Origin: a bacterium
GTDB lineage: Bacteria; Actinomycetota; Acidimicrobiia; Acidimicrobiales; Bin134
NCBI GenBank assembly: GCA_028820035.1
Contig: JAPPKI010000559.1
Coordinates: forward strand, 3,616-18,049
Length of the DNA stretch: 14,434 bases
Reading direction: 5' to 3'
The translations under genes were made by a program, and so were the position numbers. The notes beneath the pieces are model-generated. The model saw only the letters and a program-made list of their open reading frames with translations. It made no database searches and was not told the DNA's origin. Below, piece by piece: positions 1-7,377 of this stretch; positions within the stretch are counted from its first letter, which is position 1; each line of letters starts with the position of its first letter.

Positions 1-1019
1 AACCCGGCAGCGACGGTGTAGGGACCGCTGAACTGGGCTTGGTAGCCGGTTTCCGGTTCCCGCTTGGCCTCGATGGGCTCGCCGATGGTGCGCACGGTGG
101 GCGGGGCCACCTCCAGGGTGACGGTGGCGATGTCTTCGGGGTCCAATCCTCTTGAACGCAGAGCGATGGCCGCGTCAATGCCGGTGTGGGTGAAGTGGTT
201 GGCCGGGTAGGGCTTGTAGAAGATGCGATCGGCCTCCCAGTGCTCTCCCAGTTCAGCGGTGACCGCATCGCAGTCGGCCTGGTCTCCGAGAAATGCCTGG
301 AACAGCCCGAATCGGCCCTCCACGGCGGTGGGCGGGCCGGTGATGCCCCGGGCGGCGAGTTGGGCCGCGGTGATCCCAGCTCGGGCGGCCCAGCCGCAGT
401 GGAGCCGCTTGACCGTGCCCCCAGCTCGGTTGGCCTCGATAATCCCGCTGGCCATGCTGCACGCGATGCCCATGGCGTGGGCGATTCCGTCGACATCGGC
501 CCCGAGCAGCCGGGATGTGGCCGCTGCCGATCCCACCGCGCCGCAGATTGAGGTGGCGTGCTGACCCCGCTCGAAGTACACCGACTGGCGGGCCTGGTCG
601 TCGTAGCCGCCCATGCCCAGACGCACCGTGACCTCCAAGCCCACTGCCACCGCATCGATCAGGGCTGCGCCGGATACTCCCTGCCATTCGGCCACGGCCA
701 GCGAGGCGGGCACCACCGATGCGCTGGGGTGCAGGATCGAAGGCAGATGGGTGTCGTCGTAGTCGAGCGAGTGGGCCAGCACGCCGTTTACGAATGCCGC
801 TTCGGCCGCCGAGGTGGCTTGACCGCCGCCGATGGGGGTGGCTTGAGGGGCGGATCCCTGGTCGGCGGCAAACCCCACGACGGCCCGGGAAGTGTCCAGC
901 ATGCTGGCCTGCACCGCGATCCCCACAATGTCGATGATGCGAAACGGGATGCCCGCCCGCACTGCATCGGGCACCGGACCGCTGGCCATGGTGCCGAGCT
1001 GCGACAGGATAGGGCTCAT
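1..1019 (-). CDS. MmgE/PrpD family protein (partial, C-terminus beyond window)
   Basis: Translating the minus strand from the ATG at 1019 gives 339 residues, open to the window edge, so the C-terminus is missing. The signature of the MmgE/PrpD family (2-methylcitrate dehydratase, cis-aconitate decarboxylase and relatives) is clear: NGVLAHSLDYDDTH at about residues 78-91, followed by HLPSILHPSASVVPA. A later KPYPANHFTH stretch also fits. Family members dehydrate, hydrate or decarboxylate branched di- and tricarboxylic acids in the cytosol. The start codon overlaps the stop of the upstream cyclase gene by 4 bp (ATGA, 1016-1019), so the two are translationally coupled in an operon with the CoA-transferase. 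The substrate cannot be read from sequence. A substituted malate/maleate-type acid is my inference from the neighbours. Confidence 0.9.
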   Translation of the reverse strand, partial: MSPILSQLGTMASGPVPDAVRAGIPFRIIDIVGIAVQASMLDTSRAVVGFAADQGSAPQATPIGGGQATSAAEAAFVNGVLAHSLDYDDTHLPSILHPSASVVPASLAVAEWQGVSGAALIDAVAVGLEVTVRLGMGGYDDQARQSVYFERGQHATSICGAVGSAAATSRLLGADVDGIAHAMGIACSMASGIIEANRAGGTVKRLHCGWAARAGITAAQLAARGITGPPTAVEGRFGLFQAFLGDQADCDAVTAELGEHWEADRIFYKPYPANHFTHTGIDAAIALRSRGLDPEDIATVTLEVAPPTVRTIGEPIEAKREPETGYQAQFSGPYTVAAG

Positions 1020-1843
1020 GCCAAGGCCAGTGGTCGGACGGGGGCGCCGGTGGCGCCGTAGATGTTCAGATGGGACAGCACGAACACAAACTCGTACACC
1101 TCATCGGCGGCCAGGCGGTCAAGGTCTAGCGCCTCGATGATGTTGATGCCCTCCTCTACCAGCAGCACCCGATGAGCGGGCAGCAGGGCATGGCCCTGCC
1201 CGGCAGGCAGGCACTCGAAGGCCAAAGTGTCGGCCCCGGCCAGCGCCGCCCCCTGGTCGGCCAGCCACCGAGCTCCGGATTCCCCCACCCCGGGCACGCC
1301 GGTATCGGTGCCCAGATAGCGCTCGGGATCGTCGAAGTGCGCCCCCCAGCCACTGCGCACCAGCACCGCGTCGCCGGGTTGAATCAGCGTCTTCTGGCGG
1401 GCAACGGCGTTCTCCAATTCGGCGACGGTGATTTCGTGGCCGCCCTCGCATATCTCCACTCCCAGCAGCCCGGGAACGTCCAACAGCACACCTCGGCCCA
1501 CAAACGGCGGAAGCTCGTGGATGCCCAGCACGGCGAAGTTGCCGCCTGCTTGGGCCTCGGTGGCGTCGACTCCTCCGTAGAGCTGGCCCTGGTGGCTCAC
1601 ATGGGCCAGGGCATCAACGTGGGTACCGACGTGACACCCGGTGGTGAGCAGGTCGGCCGCGGCCGAACCGCCGTCGGCTCGCACCCGGTCACCGTGGACT
1701 CGATCCAGGCAGTGGTGAAACTGGGGATGGTTGGGTGACTGGGCCACGCCATTTCGCAGCGTTCGGCCCAAGTCATACACCGTGGCTTGGGCCGCCAAGT
1801 CGATCAGCCCCGCAGTGTTCACCTTTCGGCTCGTACTGCTCAT
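1016..1843 (-). CDS. cyclase family protein (kynurenine formamidase/isatin hydrolase superfamily)
   Basis: A 275-residue protein with the metal-binding signature of the PF04199 cyclase family: HVGTHVDALAH at residues 71-81, giving His71, His75, Asp77 and His81 as likely divalent-metal and catalytic residues. Later family features are SGWGAHF near residue 164 and a C-terminal stretch with HRVLLVEEGINIIEAL. Family members hydrolyse N-formyl amides or open cyclic amides, as in kynurenine formamidase and isatin hydrolase. Length fits the family. It lies between the CoA-transferase and MmgE/PrpD genes and overlaps both by ATGA (1840-1843 and 1016-1019). In this context a ring-opening amide or imide hydrolase is plausible, but the substrate is unknown. 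Confidence 0.9.
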   Translation of the reverse strand: MSSTSRKVNTAGLIDLAAQATVYDLGRTLRNGVAQSPNHPQFHHCLDRVHGDRVRADGGSAAADLLTTGCHVGTHVDALAHVSHQGQLYGGVDATEAQAGGNFAVLGIHELPPFVGRGVLLDVPGLLGVEICEGGHEITVAELENAVARQKTLIQPGDAVLVRSGWGAHFDDPERYLGTDTGVPGVGESGARWLADQGAALAGADTLAFECLPAGQGHALLPAHRVLLVEEGINIIEALDLDRLAADEVYEFVFVLSHLNIYGATGAPVRPLALA

Positions 1844-3030
1844 GCCACAACCTGCTTGGCCCGCAGATCTTCGATTTGCTCAACGCTCAGTCCAACCTCT
1901 TTCAGCACCTCGTCGGTGTCCGCCCCCAGATCACGGCCGGTGTGTCGAATGGTTCCCGGCGTGGCCGAGAGTCCGAAGAGCACGTTCTGCATCCGAACCG
2001 GACCCAGGTCGGGGTCGTCTACCGCGGAGATCGCCTCCCGAGCCTGCACTTGGGGGTCGCCGGCATATTGGGCCACGTCGTAGACCGGCGCCACGGCAAC
2101 TTCTGCGGCGGCGAACGCGTCCACAACACCTGCCAGTGATCGGTCGCCGATCCATGAGGACAGGGCCTCGTCGATCTCTTCAGCGTGCGCGGCTCGACCG
2201 GCTCCGGTGGCGAACCAGGGCTCGGACACCAGATCGCCTCGGCCCACCAATTCCATGGTGCGGCGGGCCACGGCGTCGGCGCTGCTCGACACCGCCACCC
2301 AGCAGCCGTCGGCGGTGAGGTAGGTGTTGCGGGGGGCGTTGTTGGACGAGCGGTTCCCCGATCGCTGGGCGATGTGGCCGGTCTGGTCCCAGGTGACCAC
2401 ATGGGGGCCGAGCGCGGCGGCCAGCGTCTCCAAGATCGATAGGTCTACCACCTGGCCCTTGCCGGTGGCGTGGCGGTGGTGCACTGCCATCATCACCGCC
2501 GCCACTCCGCTGAAACCGGCCACGCTGTCGGCCAAGCCGAAGGGGGGCAGGGTGGGGGCCTGGTCGGCCTCGCCGGTCATGTGGGCGAAACCGCTCATCG
2601 CCTCGATCAGCGTGCCGAATGCGGGCCGATCGGCATAGGGGCCGGTCTGCCCGTACCCGGTGACCCGGCACAAGACCAGGCCCGGGTTGCGGTCGGACAG
2701 CACATCCCAACCCAGACCCCAGCGCTCAAGCGTGCCGGGCCGGAAATTCTCGATCACCACGTCGGCGGTGGACGCAAGGCCCAGGAACACCTCAGCGCCC
2801 TCGGGATGGCTCAAATCCAAGCCCAAGCAGCGCTTGTTGCGGGCCACCATCTTCCACCAGAGTCCCTGGCCGTCCTTCTGCGCACCGTGGCCCCGCAGGC
2901 TGTCACCAGAGAGGGGGTGCTCGACCTTGATCACATCGGCACCGAAATCAGCCATGATCTGGCCGATCAGCGGTCCGGCCAGAACGGTGGAGGCGTCGAT
3001 GACCCGTAGATCGGTGATAGGGCCATTCAT
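1840..3030 (-). CDS. CaiB/BaiF family CoA-transferase (class III)
   Basis: The 396-residue protein starts LRVIDASTVLAGPLIGQIMADFGADVIKVEHP, the typical N-terminus of class III CoA-transferases (formyl-CoA transferase, CaiB, succinyl-CoA:mesaconate transferases). Asp168 in GLADSVAG is the likely nucleophile that forms the acyl anhydride. RNKRCLGLDL, FRPGTLERWG and GYGQTGPYADRPAFG are further family landmarks. It would activate a carboxylic acid by moving CoA from a donor thioester. I chose the ATG at 3030 over a TTG at 3096: homology begins immediately after it, and the extension would run through the operator array at 3033-3065. It is the first gene of the three-gene minus-strand operon, which probably makes its product a CoA ester of the acid handled by the neighbouring enzymes. 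Confidence 0.9.
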   Translation of the reverse strand: MNGPITDLRVIDASTVLAGPLIGQIMADFGADVIKVEHPLSGDSLRGHGAQKDGQGLWWKMVARNKRCLGLDLSHPEGAEVFLGLASTADVVIENFRPGTLERWGLGWDVLSDRNPGLVLCRVTGYGQTGPYADRPAFGTLIEAMSGFAHMTGEADQAPTLPPFGLADSVAGFSGVAAVMMAVHHRHATGKGQVVDLSILETLAAALGPHVVTWDQTGHIAQRSGNRSSNNAPRNTYLTADGCWVAVSSSADAVARRTMELVGRGDLVSEPWFATGAGRAAHAEEIDEALSSWIGDRSLAGVVDAFAAAEVAVAPVYDVAQYAGDPQVQAREAISAVDDPDLGPVRMQNVLFGLSATPGTIRHTGRDLGADTDEVLKEVGLSVEQIEDLRAKQVVA

Positions 3031-3032
3031 GC

Positions 3033-3065
3033 GGAACGACGTTTCTCCCAGTGGAACATTGTTTG
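3033..3065. promoter_or_regulatory. operator-like array, site 1 (CoA-transferase operon)
   Basis: Four half-sites read on the plus strand: GGAAC (3033-3037), GTTTC (3041-3045), GGAAC (3053-3057) and GTTTG (3061-3065). Spacers are 3, 7 and 3 bp, giving two GRAAC-n3-GTTYC units with a 20-bp period. The array ends 2 bp upstream of the ATG of the CoA-transferase gene. The same 33-bp layout recurs at three other places in this window. It is the best-conserved copy, with seven of eight arms a perfect GRAAC/GTTYC match or one base off. The binder is probably the IclR-family protein encoded next door (inference). Confidence 0.65.
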
Positions 3066-3136
3066 TAGTGTTCCCCAATTTGGAGGGTTCAGGCAACCAT
3101 CAACAGGGAATTATGGGTCAAGACACCAGGTTCGCG

Positions 3137-3169
3137 GTATGGTCATTCCTCTGAGCGGAACAGCAGGAA
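3137..3169. promoter_or_regulatory. operator-like array, site 2 (IclR gene)
   Basis: Central everted pair ATTCC (3145-3149) and GGAAC (3157-3161), separated by the 7-bp spacer TCTGAGC. The outer positions expected at 3 bp are weak (GTATG at 3137-3141, AGGAA at 3165-3169). The 12-bp core TTCCTCTGAGCG (3146-3157) is identical to that of the site at 13057-13089. It overlaps the first possible ATG of the regulator gene (3139), which argues that translation begins further down, and it suggests autoregulation. Confidence 0.55.
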
Positions 3170-3180
3170 ATTCGGACTCG

Positions 3181-3954
3181 GTGTCTGGTTCGGGTCGGGG
3201 AGTGGCGGCGATCGAGAGGGCCGTGGATGTGCTGTTCCTGTTCTCGCGGTCGTCGAGCACGCTGGGCGTTACCGAGATTTCGCGCGAACTGGGGGTGTCG
3301 AAGGCAGTTGTTCACCGGATTCTCACCTCCCTGTGCGAACGCGGCCTGCTTATCGTCGACCCCGAGAGCCGGCGCTACGCGCTGGGGCCCGCGGTGCTGG
3401 AGTTGGCCGCGGCCTACCGCGATCAACTCGATGTGAGGGACTTGGCGCTGGAAGAGATGCGCAGGCTCAGCGCTGAGACCGACGAGACCGCCACCTTGTC
3501 GGTGCGCCACGGCAACCGCCGGGTATATGTGGCCCAGATCACTCCTCCCCGCGAGGTGAAGATGACCGTGCCCATCGGCGGATCGTTCCCGCTGCATGCC
3601 GGCGCTTCGTCGAAGGCGTTCCTGGCCTGGCTCAGCGACGGCGAGATCGATCATTACCTGGCCGAGAACCCGCTGGACTCTCTGACCGAGTCCACCATCG
3701 TGTCTGTCGACGAGCTGCGCGCCGAGCTGGACCGCATCCGCCAGCAGGGCTTCGCGGTGTCGCTGGGAGAGCGCCAGCATGACGCCGGCTCGGTGGCCGC
3801 GCCCATTCTCGACCACAACCACCAACCGGTGGCGGTGATCAGCATCAGCGGCCCGCTGGAGCGGTTCCGCGACAAGATCGCCCGTTCGGCCGCCGCGGTG
3901 GTTGAGGCCACTCGAGGGCTCTCGACCAAGCTCGGGGCCCGCCCAACCAACTAA
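3181..3954 (+). CDS. IclR family transcriptional regulator
   Basis: A 257-residue regulator when read from the GTG at 3181. The N-terminal winged helix-turn-helix spans about residues 8-70, with TEISRELGVSKAVVHRILTSL at 31-51 as the recognition region. The IclR ligand-binding domain fills the rest, including FPLHAGASSKAFLAW, a GFAVSLGERQHDAGSVAAPI stretch and VAVISISGP. IclR proteins are dimers or tetramers that usually control small-molecule catabolic operons near their own gene. An in-frame ATG at 3139 adds 14 unconserved residues but lies inside the operator-like array, whereas the GTG has AGGAAA at 3165-3170 upstream. I therefore prefer 3181; 3139 cannot be excluded. The nitrilase gene follows after 10 bp, so the two are probably one transcript. 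Confidence 0.9.
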   Translation: MSGSGRGVAAIERAVDVLFLFSRSSSTLGVTEISRELGVSKAVVHRILTSLCERGLLIVDPESRRYALGPAVLELAAAYRDQLDVRDLALEEMRRLSAETDETATLSVRHGNRRVYVAQITPPREVKMTVPIGGSFPLHAGASSKAFLAWLSDGEIDHYLAENPLDSLTESTIVSVDELRAELDRIRQQGFAVSLGERQHDAGSVAAPILDHNHQPVAVISISGPLERFRDKIARSAAAVVEATRGLSTKLGARPTN

Positions 3955-3964
3955 GGACTGGCCA

Positions 3965-5572
3965 GTGACGGACCAGGTTCGAGTGGCTGCGGTGCAGTTC
4001 GCCACCGGCACCGACCTCGACGAGAACCTGGCCACCTGTCTGCGGATGCTGGACGCGGCCGCCGCCGAGGGGGCCGAGCTGGTGGTGATGCCCGAGTTCT
4101 GCAACCACCTCTCGGTGTACGGCAACCAGGACCACTGCTGTTCGGTGGCGGTGTCGCTCGACGGTCCCTGGCTGGGGGCACTGGCCCGGCGATCCGCCGA
4201 TCACGGCGTCTACACCTCGTTGACGGTGACCGTGCCCCGGAGTGGCGACCGGGTAACCGCCACCAATGTGCTGATCGATCCCCGAGGGGAGTTAGCCGCC
4301 ACCGCCGACAAGCAGATGCTGATGGGCAACGAACGGGCCCACTTGAGCGCAGGCGGGGAGGTCAGTCCGGTGGCCGACACCGCATTCGGCCCGGTGGGCG
4401 TGTACTCGTGCATGGACGGGGTGACCTTCGAGGTGCCGCGCACGTTCGCCGTGCGGGGCGCCCGCCTGCTGTTGAACAGCCTCAACTCGTTCGCCCTCGA
4501 CGAGGCCAGGCTCCACATCCCAGTGCGGGCAGTGGAGAACGGGGTGTTCGTGGTGGCCGCCAACAAGGTCGGTCCACTGCTACCCGCCGAGCAGGTGCCG
4601 GCGTTCAGCCAAGCACTGGGCGTGCCTCCTGAAGCACTGAACGGCGCGGGGGAGAGCCAGATCGTGGCCCCCGACGGCACGGTGTTGGCCATGGCCCCCC
4701 GCACCGGTGAGGCAGTGGTCGTGGCCGACTTGGACCTGTCCCGGGTTGAGCTGGATCGGCTGCGGGGCCGCCGACCAGAGGTGTACGGCCCGCTGGCCCA
4801 ATCCCACACCGCCCATCCCGCCAGCGACCTGGAATCCGAGGTGGTCGCTGGATGCATTCCCGGCGCCCAGTCATCTCCCGAGCTGATCAGCGAGGCCATC
4901 GGCGCCGGAGCCTCCCTGGTGGTGCTGCCCGAGCTGACGCCGCCGCCACCGAGCATCCCTCCCGGCGTGCTGGTGGTGACCACGGTCCTGCGGGATAGCC
5001 AGCACCTCGGCCAAGTGTGGTCGGCCGATGGCGTTGTTCACGAACAGGCGCAGATCCACCACTGCGACCGCCACGGTGGTGTCATCGGGTTGGACAGCGA
5101 GATGAGCTTGATCCCGACGCCGTTCGGCGACTTGGCGGTGATCGTTGGAGACGATCACCGCTACCCCGAGACATTCCGACTGGCGGCCATTGCTGGAGCC
5201 CATCTGGTGGCGGTGTGCTGGCAGCCTGAGCACCGCTGGGAATGCGATCTGGCCCTGGTCGAACGGGCCGCGGAGAACCGGATCAGCGTGACGGCGTGCG
5301 GACCCCCTGGACCACTCTCGCCCACCATGCTGCTCGACCCCCCGGCCGACTCGCTGTGGAACCCCAAACGCTCGAGTCCCTACAACGGCACCATCAACAC
5401 CCCGACCAGCCAGCGGGCCGATCCCGACGACGATCTCCTGATCGGCACGCTGCACCCGGGTCGGGCAGTGAACCGAGAGGTGTCCAAGGACACCGACCTG
5501 GTAGGCGGGCGCCCGTGGCGAGCCTCCGCGGCACTCGTTGAGCCAGTGGCTCAAGCCATGGCTGAGGGCTGA
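3965..5572 (+). CDS. tandem-domain nitrilase-superfamily amidohydrolase with inactive-looking second domain
   Basis: A 535-residue protein, about twice the usual length of a carbon-nitrogen hydrolase. Domain 1 (about 5-280) has the full Glu-Lys-Cys triad: Glu44 in VVMPEFCN, Lys116 in ATADKQML and Cys149 in VYSCMDG. Domain 2 (about 290-515) keeps the fold pattern and its glutamate (Glu323 in LVVLPEL). Where the family has ICYD.RFPE it reads VGDDHRYPE, so the nucleophilic Cys is Gly395, and no lysine sits at the expected place (HEQAQIHH). Domain 2 is therefore probably structural or regulatory. The reaction is hydrolysis of an amide or nitrile C-N bond in the cytosol; substrate unknown. The GTG at 3965 is preceded by AAGGA (3953-3957) at 7 bp, so the longer reading from 3902, inside the IclR gene, is unlikely. 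It ends 1 bp from the convergent CitE-like gene. Confidence 0.88.
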   Translation: MTDQVRVAAVQFATGTDLDENLATCLRMLDAAAAEGAELVVMPEFCNHLSVYGNQDHCCSVAVSLDGPWLGALARRSADHGVYTSLTVTVPRSGDRVTATNVLIDPRGELAATADKQMLMGNERAHLSAGGEVSPVADTAFGPVGVYSCMDGVTFEVPRTFAVRGARLLLNSLNSFALDEARLHIPVRAVENGVFVVAANKVGPLLPAEQVPAFSQALGVPPEALNGAGESQIVAPDGTVLAMAPRTGEAVVVADLDLSRVELDRLRGRRPEVYGPLAQSHTAHPASDLESEVVAGCIPGAQSSPELISEAIGAGASLVVLPELTPPPPSIPPGVLVVTTVLRDSQHLGQVWSADGVVHEQAQIHHCDRHGGVIGLDSEMSLIPTPFGDLAVIVGDDHRYPETFRLAAIAGAHLVAVCWQPEHRWECDLALVERAAENRISVTACGPPGPLSPTMLLDPPADSLWNPKRSSPYNGTINTPTSQRADPDDDLLIGTLHPGRAVNREVSKDTDLVGGRPWRASAALVEPVAQAMAEG

Positions 5573-5573
5573 C

Positions 5574-6395
5574 CTAGCGATCCGCCGGTACTCGGGCGAG
5601 CACCGCCCGGGCCCAGCGCATCACCGCCGCGTCGATGAACTCACCGTCGAGCACCGCAACCACCCGACCCTCGGCCGCCGCCTCTTCGAAAGCGGCCACC
5701 ACCGCCTCTGCCCGGGCGATCTCGTCATCAGACGGGGTGAAGGCGGCGTTCACTGCGGCCACCTGCTTGGGGTGGATCACCGACCGGCCGCCGAAGCCAT
5801 GGCGGCGAAGCGACTCGCTGGTGGCGGCTAGCCCGGCGTCATCGTCGAGGTTGGTGAACACCGGCCCGCAGGGCGCTTCCAGCCCCTTGCCCACCGACGC
5901 CACCACCACCCGGGTGCGGATGGGCCACATCTCCAGGGCGTCGGGCGACGGCTGCATGCCCATGTCGGCGGCCAGATCGGCCTCGCCCAAGGCCAGGCGC
6001 ACCACCTCGGGCACCGCAGCGATCTCGTAGATCTCAGCCACCCCCACCGCCGACTCGATGAGCGCGGTCACCGGGCAGCCGCCGTAGTCCACCGAGCAGG
6101 CCGCGGCATCGGCTTTGGGCACGACCACCCCGGCAAACCCCACGCCATCGGAAACCAGCGACCGCAGCAACTCGGCGTCCTCGCCCACCATGTCGGGGCG
6201 ATTGTTGATCCGCACCCAGGCCGGCACCCCGGGATTGGCCCGGAGCCATTGGTCAACCGCCTCTCGAGCGGTGGCCTTGGCCGTTTCGGCCACCGCGTCC
6301 TCGAGATCGCAGATGATGGCGTCAGCCCCCGATACCAGCGCCTTGTCAAAGCGGTCGGGACGATCTCCGGGGACATAAAGCGTGGTGCGGCTCAT
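5574..6395 (-). CDS. HpcH/HpaI aldolase/citrate lyase family protein (CitE-like)
   Basis: A 273-residue protein beginning TLYVPGDRPDRFDKAL, with DLEDAV at 30-35, Arg62 in VRINNR, Glu114 in ALIESAVGV, the Asp-rich LALGEADLAADMG (135-146) and the IHPKQ signature (207-211). These are the CoA-ester and magnesium-binding landmarks of CitE-like enzymes, which include malyl-CoA, citramalyl-CoA and citryl lyases and malyl-CoA thioesterases. The likely reaction is retro-Claisen cleavage, or hydrolysis, of a beta-hydroxyacyl-CoA. That fits downstream of the CoA-transferase and MmgE/PrpD enzymes. Start ATG 6393-6395 has GAGGAG about 11 bp upstream on the minus strand. The gene is divergent from the RCCR-like gene and shares with it the intergenic region holding operator site 3. 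Confidence 0.9.
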   Translation of the reverse strand: MSRTTLYVPGDRPDRFDKALVSGADAIICDLEDAVAETAKATAREAVDQWLRANPGVPAWVRINNRPDMVGEDAELLRSLVSDGVGFAGVVVPKADAAACSVDYGGCPVTALIESAVGVAEIYEIAAVPEVVRLALGEADLAADMGMQPSPDALEMWPIRTRVVVASVGKGLEAPCGPVFTNLDDDAGLAATSESLRRHGFGGRSVIHPKQVAAVNAAFTPSDDEIARAEAVVAAFEEAAAEGRVVAVLDGEFIDAAVMRWARAVLARVPADR

Positions 6396-6420
6396 CGAAT
6401 TCTCGGCTCCTCACGGTTGG

Positions 6421-6449
6421 TTGACACTGGTTTGGTCTGGCCCTACTGT
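6421..6449 (+). promoter_or_regulatory. sigma70-type promoter for the RCCR-like/Rieske operon
   Basis: A perfect -35 hexamer TTGACA (6421-6426), a 17-bp spacer and a -10-like TACTGT (6444-6449). Transcription would start near 6456. The operator-like array at 6459-6491 would then lie just downstream of the start point, a position suited to repression. Confidence 0.55.
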
Positions 6450-6458
6450 CAGACTAAC

Positions 6459-6491
6459 GAAACGTTGTTCCGCTTACCGGAACAGTGTGCC
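6459..6491. promoter_or_regulatory. operator-like array, site 3 (RCCR-like/Rieske operon and CitE-like gene)
   Basis: Half-sites GAAAC (6459-6463), GTTCC (6467-6471), GGAAC (6479-6483) and GTGCC (6487-6491), with 3-, 7- and 3-bp spacers. The central GTTCCGCTTACCGGAAC has perfect everted arms. The layout is the same as at 3033-3065, and the 15-mer GAAACGTTGTTCCGC differs by one base from the reverse complement of 3031-3045. It lies between a divergent gene pair and could control both. Confidence 0.68.
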
Positions 6492-6512
6492 GCTGACGAG
6501 ACCGGAGCACCA

Positions 6513-7325
6513 ATGCGCGAGACGCTGAAGGGCGTCCAAGACATATTCGACGAACGGGGCCCCACAAACGCCACGCCCACGTTCAACCGACTGTGGTCGA
6601 TCACCGAAGAGCTCATGGCCAAGATCGAGGCCCGGTTCGAGTTGACCCGCGACCCCAGCACCGAAGACTTGGAGTCGTACCGGGGCGAAGCCGAGTACCC
6701 GGCCGGGCGGCTGGCCGGCTACACCGGCCCCGAGATGGACTGGCTGATCCACTCGTGGATCGGGAACCCGCCGCTGGGGTTCACCAACATGCACGTAACC
6801 GCCTGGCTCGGTCCTCACCTTGATGTGCCCCATCTGGGCATCGCCTGGGGAACGCTTCCCGACCTCTGGTTCTACATCGACTACAACCCCCGATCCGACC
6901 TCATGCTCGACACCGAATCGCTCGACAAGTACTGGGGTCCGCTCAACGAGGAGTTCTTGGAGCTGCGGGCCGACGAAGGGCTGGCCCCGTTCACCTCCCG
7001 GGCCTTGTACGTGCGCCAGGCTCTGAGCGAAGTGGCCGTCTGCTTCACCACTCCGGGCCAGACCTACGACGAGGGCCGGCTCAACCAGGTGAGCGAGCTG
7101 GCCCACCGGCGGGTCGACCAGTGGCTGGCGTGGGTGGACGAGGCCGAGCCCGTGCCGCTGGAGCGCCGGGAGCAGCTGGCCGCCGACGATCTGACCCGGC
7201 GGCGTAACATCGCCGAGAGAGACCCGGCCAACGTCATGGGTGTGCGCTTCTTCGGAGAGGAGATGACCGACCGACTGGTGCGGGCCCTGTGGGGCGGCGA
7301 CCGGGTTTTGCCCCGACCCGGCTGA
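6513..7325 (+). CDS. red chlorophyll catabolite reductase (RCCR)-like protein
   Basis: A 270-residue protein. The segment from about residue 85 to 180 reads like RCCR, a member of the ferredoxin-dependent bilin reductase superfamily: PPLGFTNMHVTAWLG, then DVPHLGIAWG (104-113), LPDLWFYIDYNPRSDLML (115-132) and SRALYVRQALSEVAVCF. The C-terminal DPANVMGVRFFGEEMTDRL also fits the superfamily. Plant RCCR reduces a methine bridge of the ring-opened chlorophyll catabolite using ferredoxin. The assignment rests on remembered family patterns, so RCCR-like is safer than RCCR. ATG 6513 has GGAG (6504-6507) at 5 bp; an upstream in-frame extension to 6249 would cross the promoter and operator and is rejected. 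First gene of the operon with the Rieske oxygenase 52 bp downstream, which parallels the plant PaO-RCCR partnership. Confidence 0.72.
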   Translation: MRETLKGVQDIFDERGPTNATPTFNRLWSITEELMAKIEARFELTRDPSTEDLESYRGEAEYPAGRLAGYTGPEMDWLIHSWIGNPPLGFTNMHVTAWLGPHLDVPHLGIAWGTLPDLWFYIDYNPRSDLMLDTESLDKYWGPLNEEFLELRADEGLAPFTSRALYVRQALSEVAVCFTTPGQTYDEGRLNQVSELAHRRVDQWLAWVDEAEPVPLERREQLAADDLTRRRNIAERDPANVMGVRFFGEEMTDRLVRALWGGDRVLPRPG

Positions 7326-7377
7326 GGGGAACTGGCATGTTGATCGGCAACTCACACCGACTGGAGAGGACAACGCC

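Noticed and set aside
3053..3074. Perfect 6-bp inverted repeat GGAACA...TGTTCC with a 10-bp gap as a stand-alone operator
   Set aside because: The outer TGTTCC does not fit the spacing seen at the other three sites. The 33-bp array 3033-3065 explains the conserved positions better.
3031..3096. Upstream TTG start extending the CoA-transferase by 22 residues
   Set aside because: The extension has no family similarity and would translate through the operator array. ATG 3030 is immediately followed by the conserved N-terminus.
3110..3115. Minus-strand CATAAT as a -10 box for the CoA-transferase operon
   Set aside because: No matching -35 hexamer at suitable spacing was found, so I do not report it as a promoter.
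3902..3964. Extension of the nitrilase gene into the end of the IclR gene
   Set aside because: The residues look unrelated to the family, while GTG 3965 has AAGGA at proper spacing.
3118..4983. Long antisense open frames opposite the IclR and nitrilase genes
   Set aside because: They are typical high-GC mirror frames with no recognisable domain; the plus-strand proteins carry clear family motifs.
6249..6512. Long in-frame extension of the RCCR-like gene upstream of 6513
   Set aside because: It overlaps the divergent CitE-like gene and contains a consensus TTGACA promoter and the operator; ATG 6513 has a good ribosome binding site.
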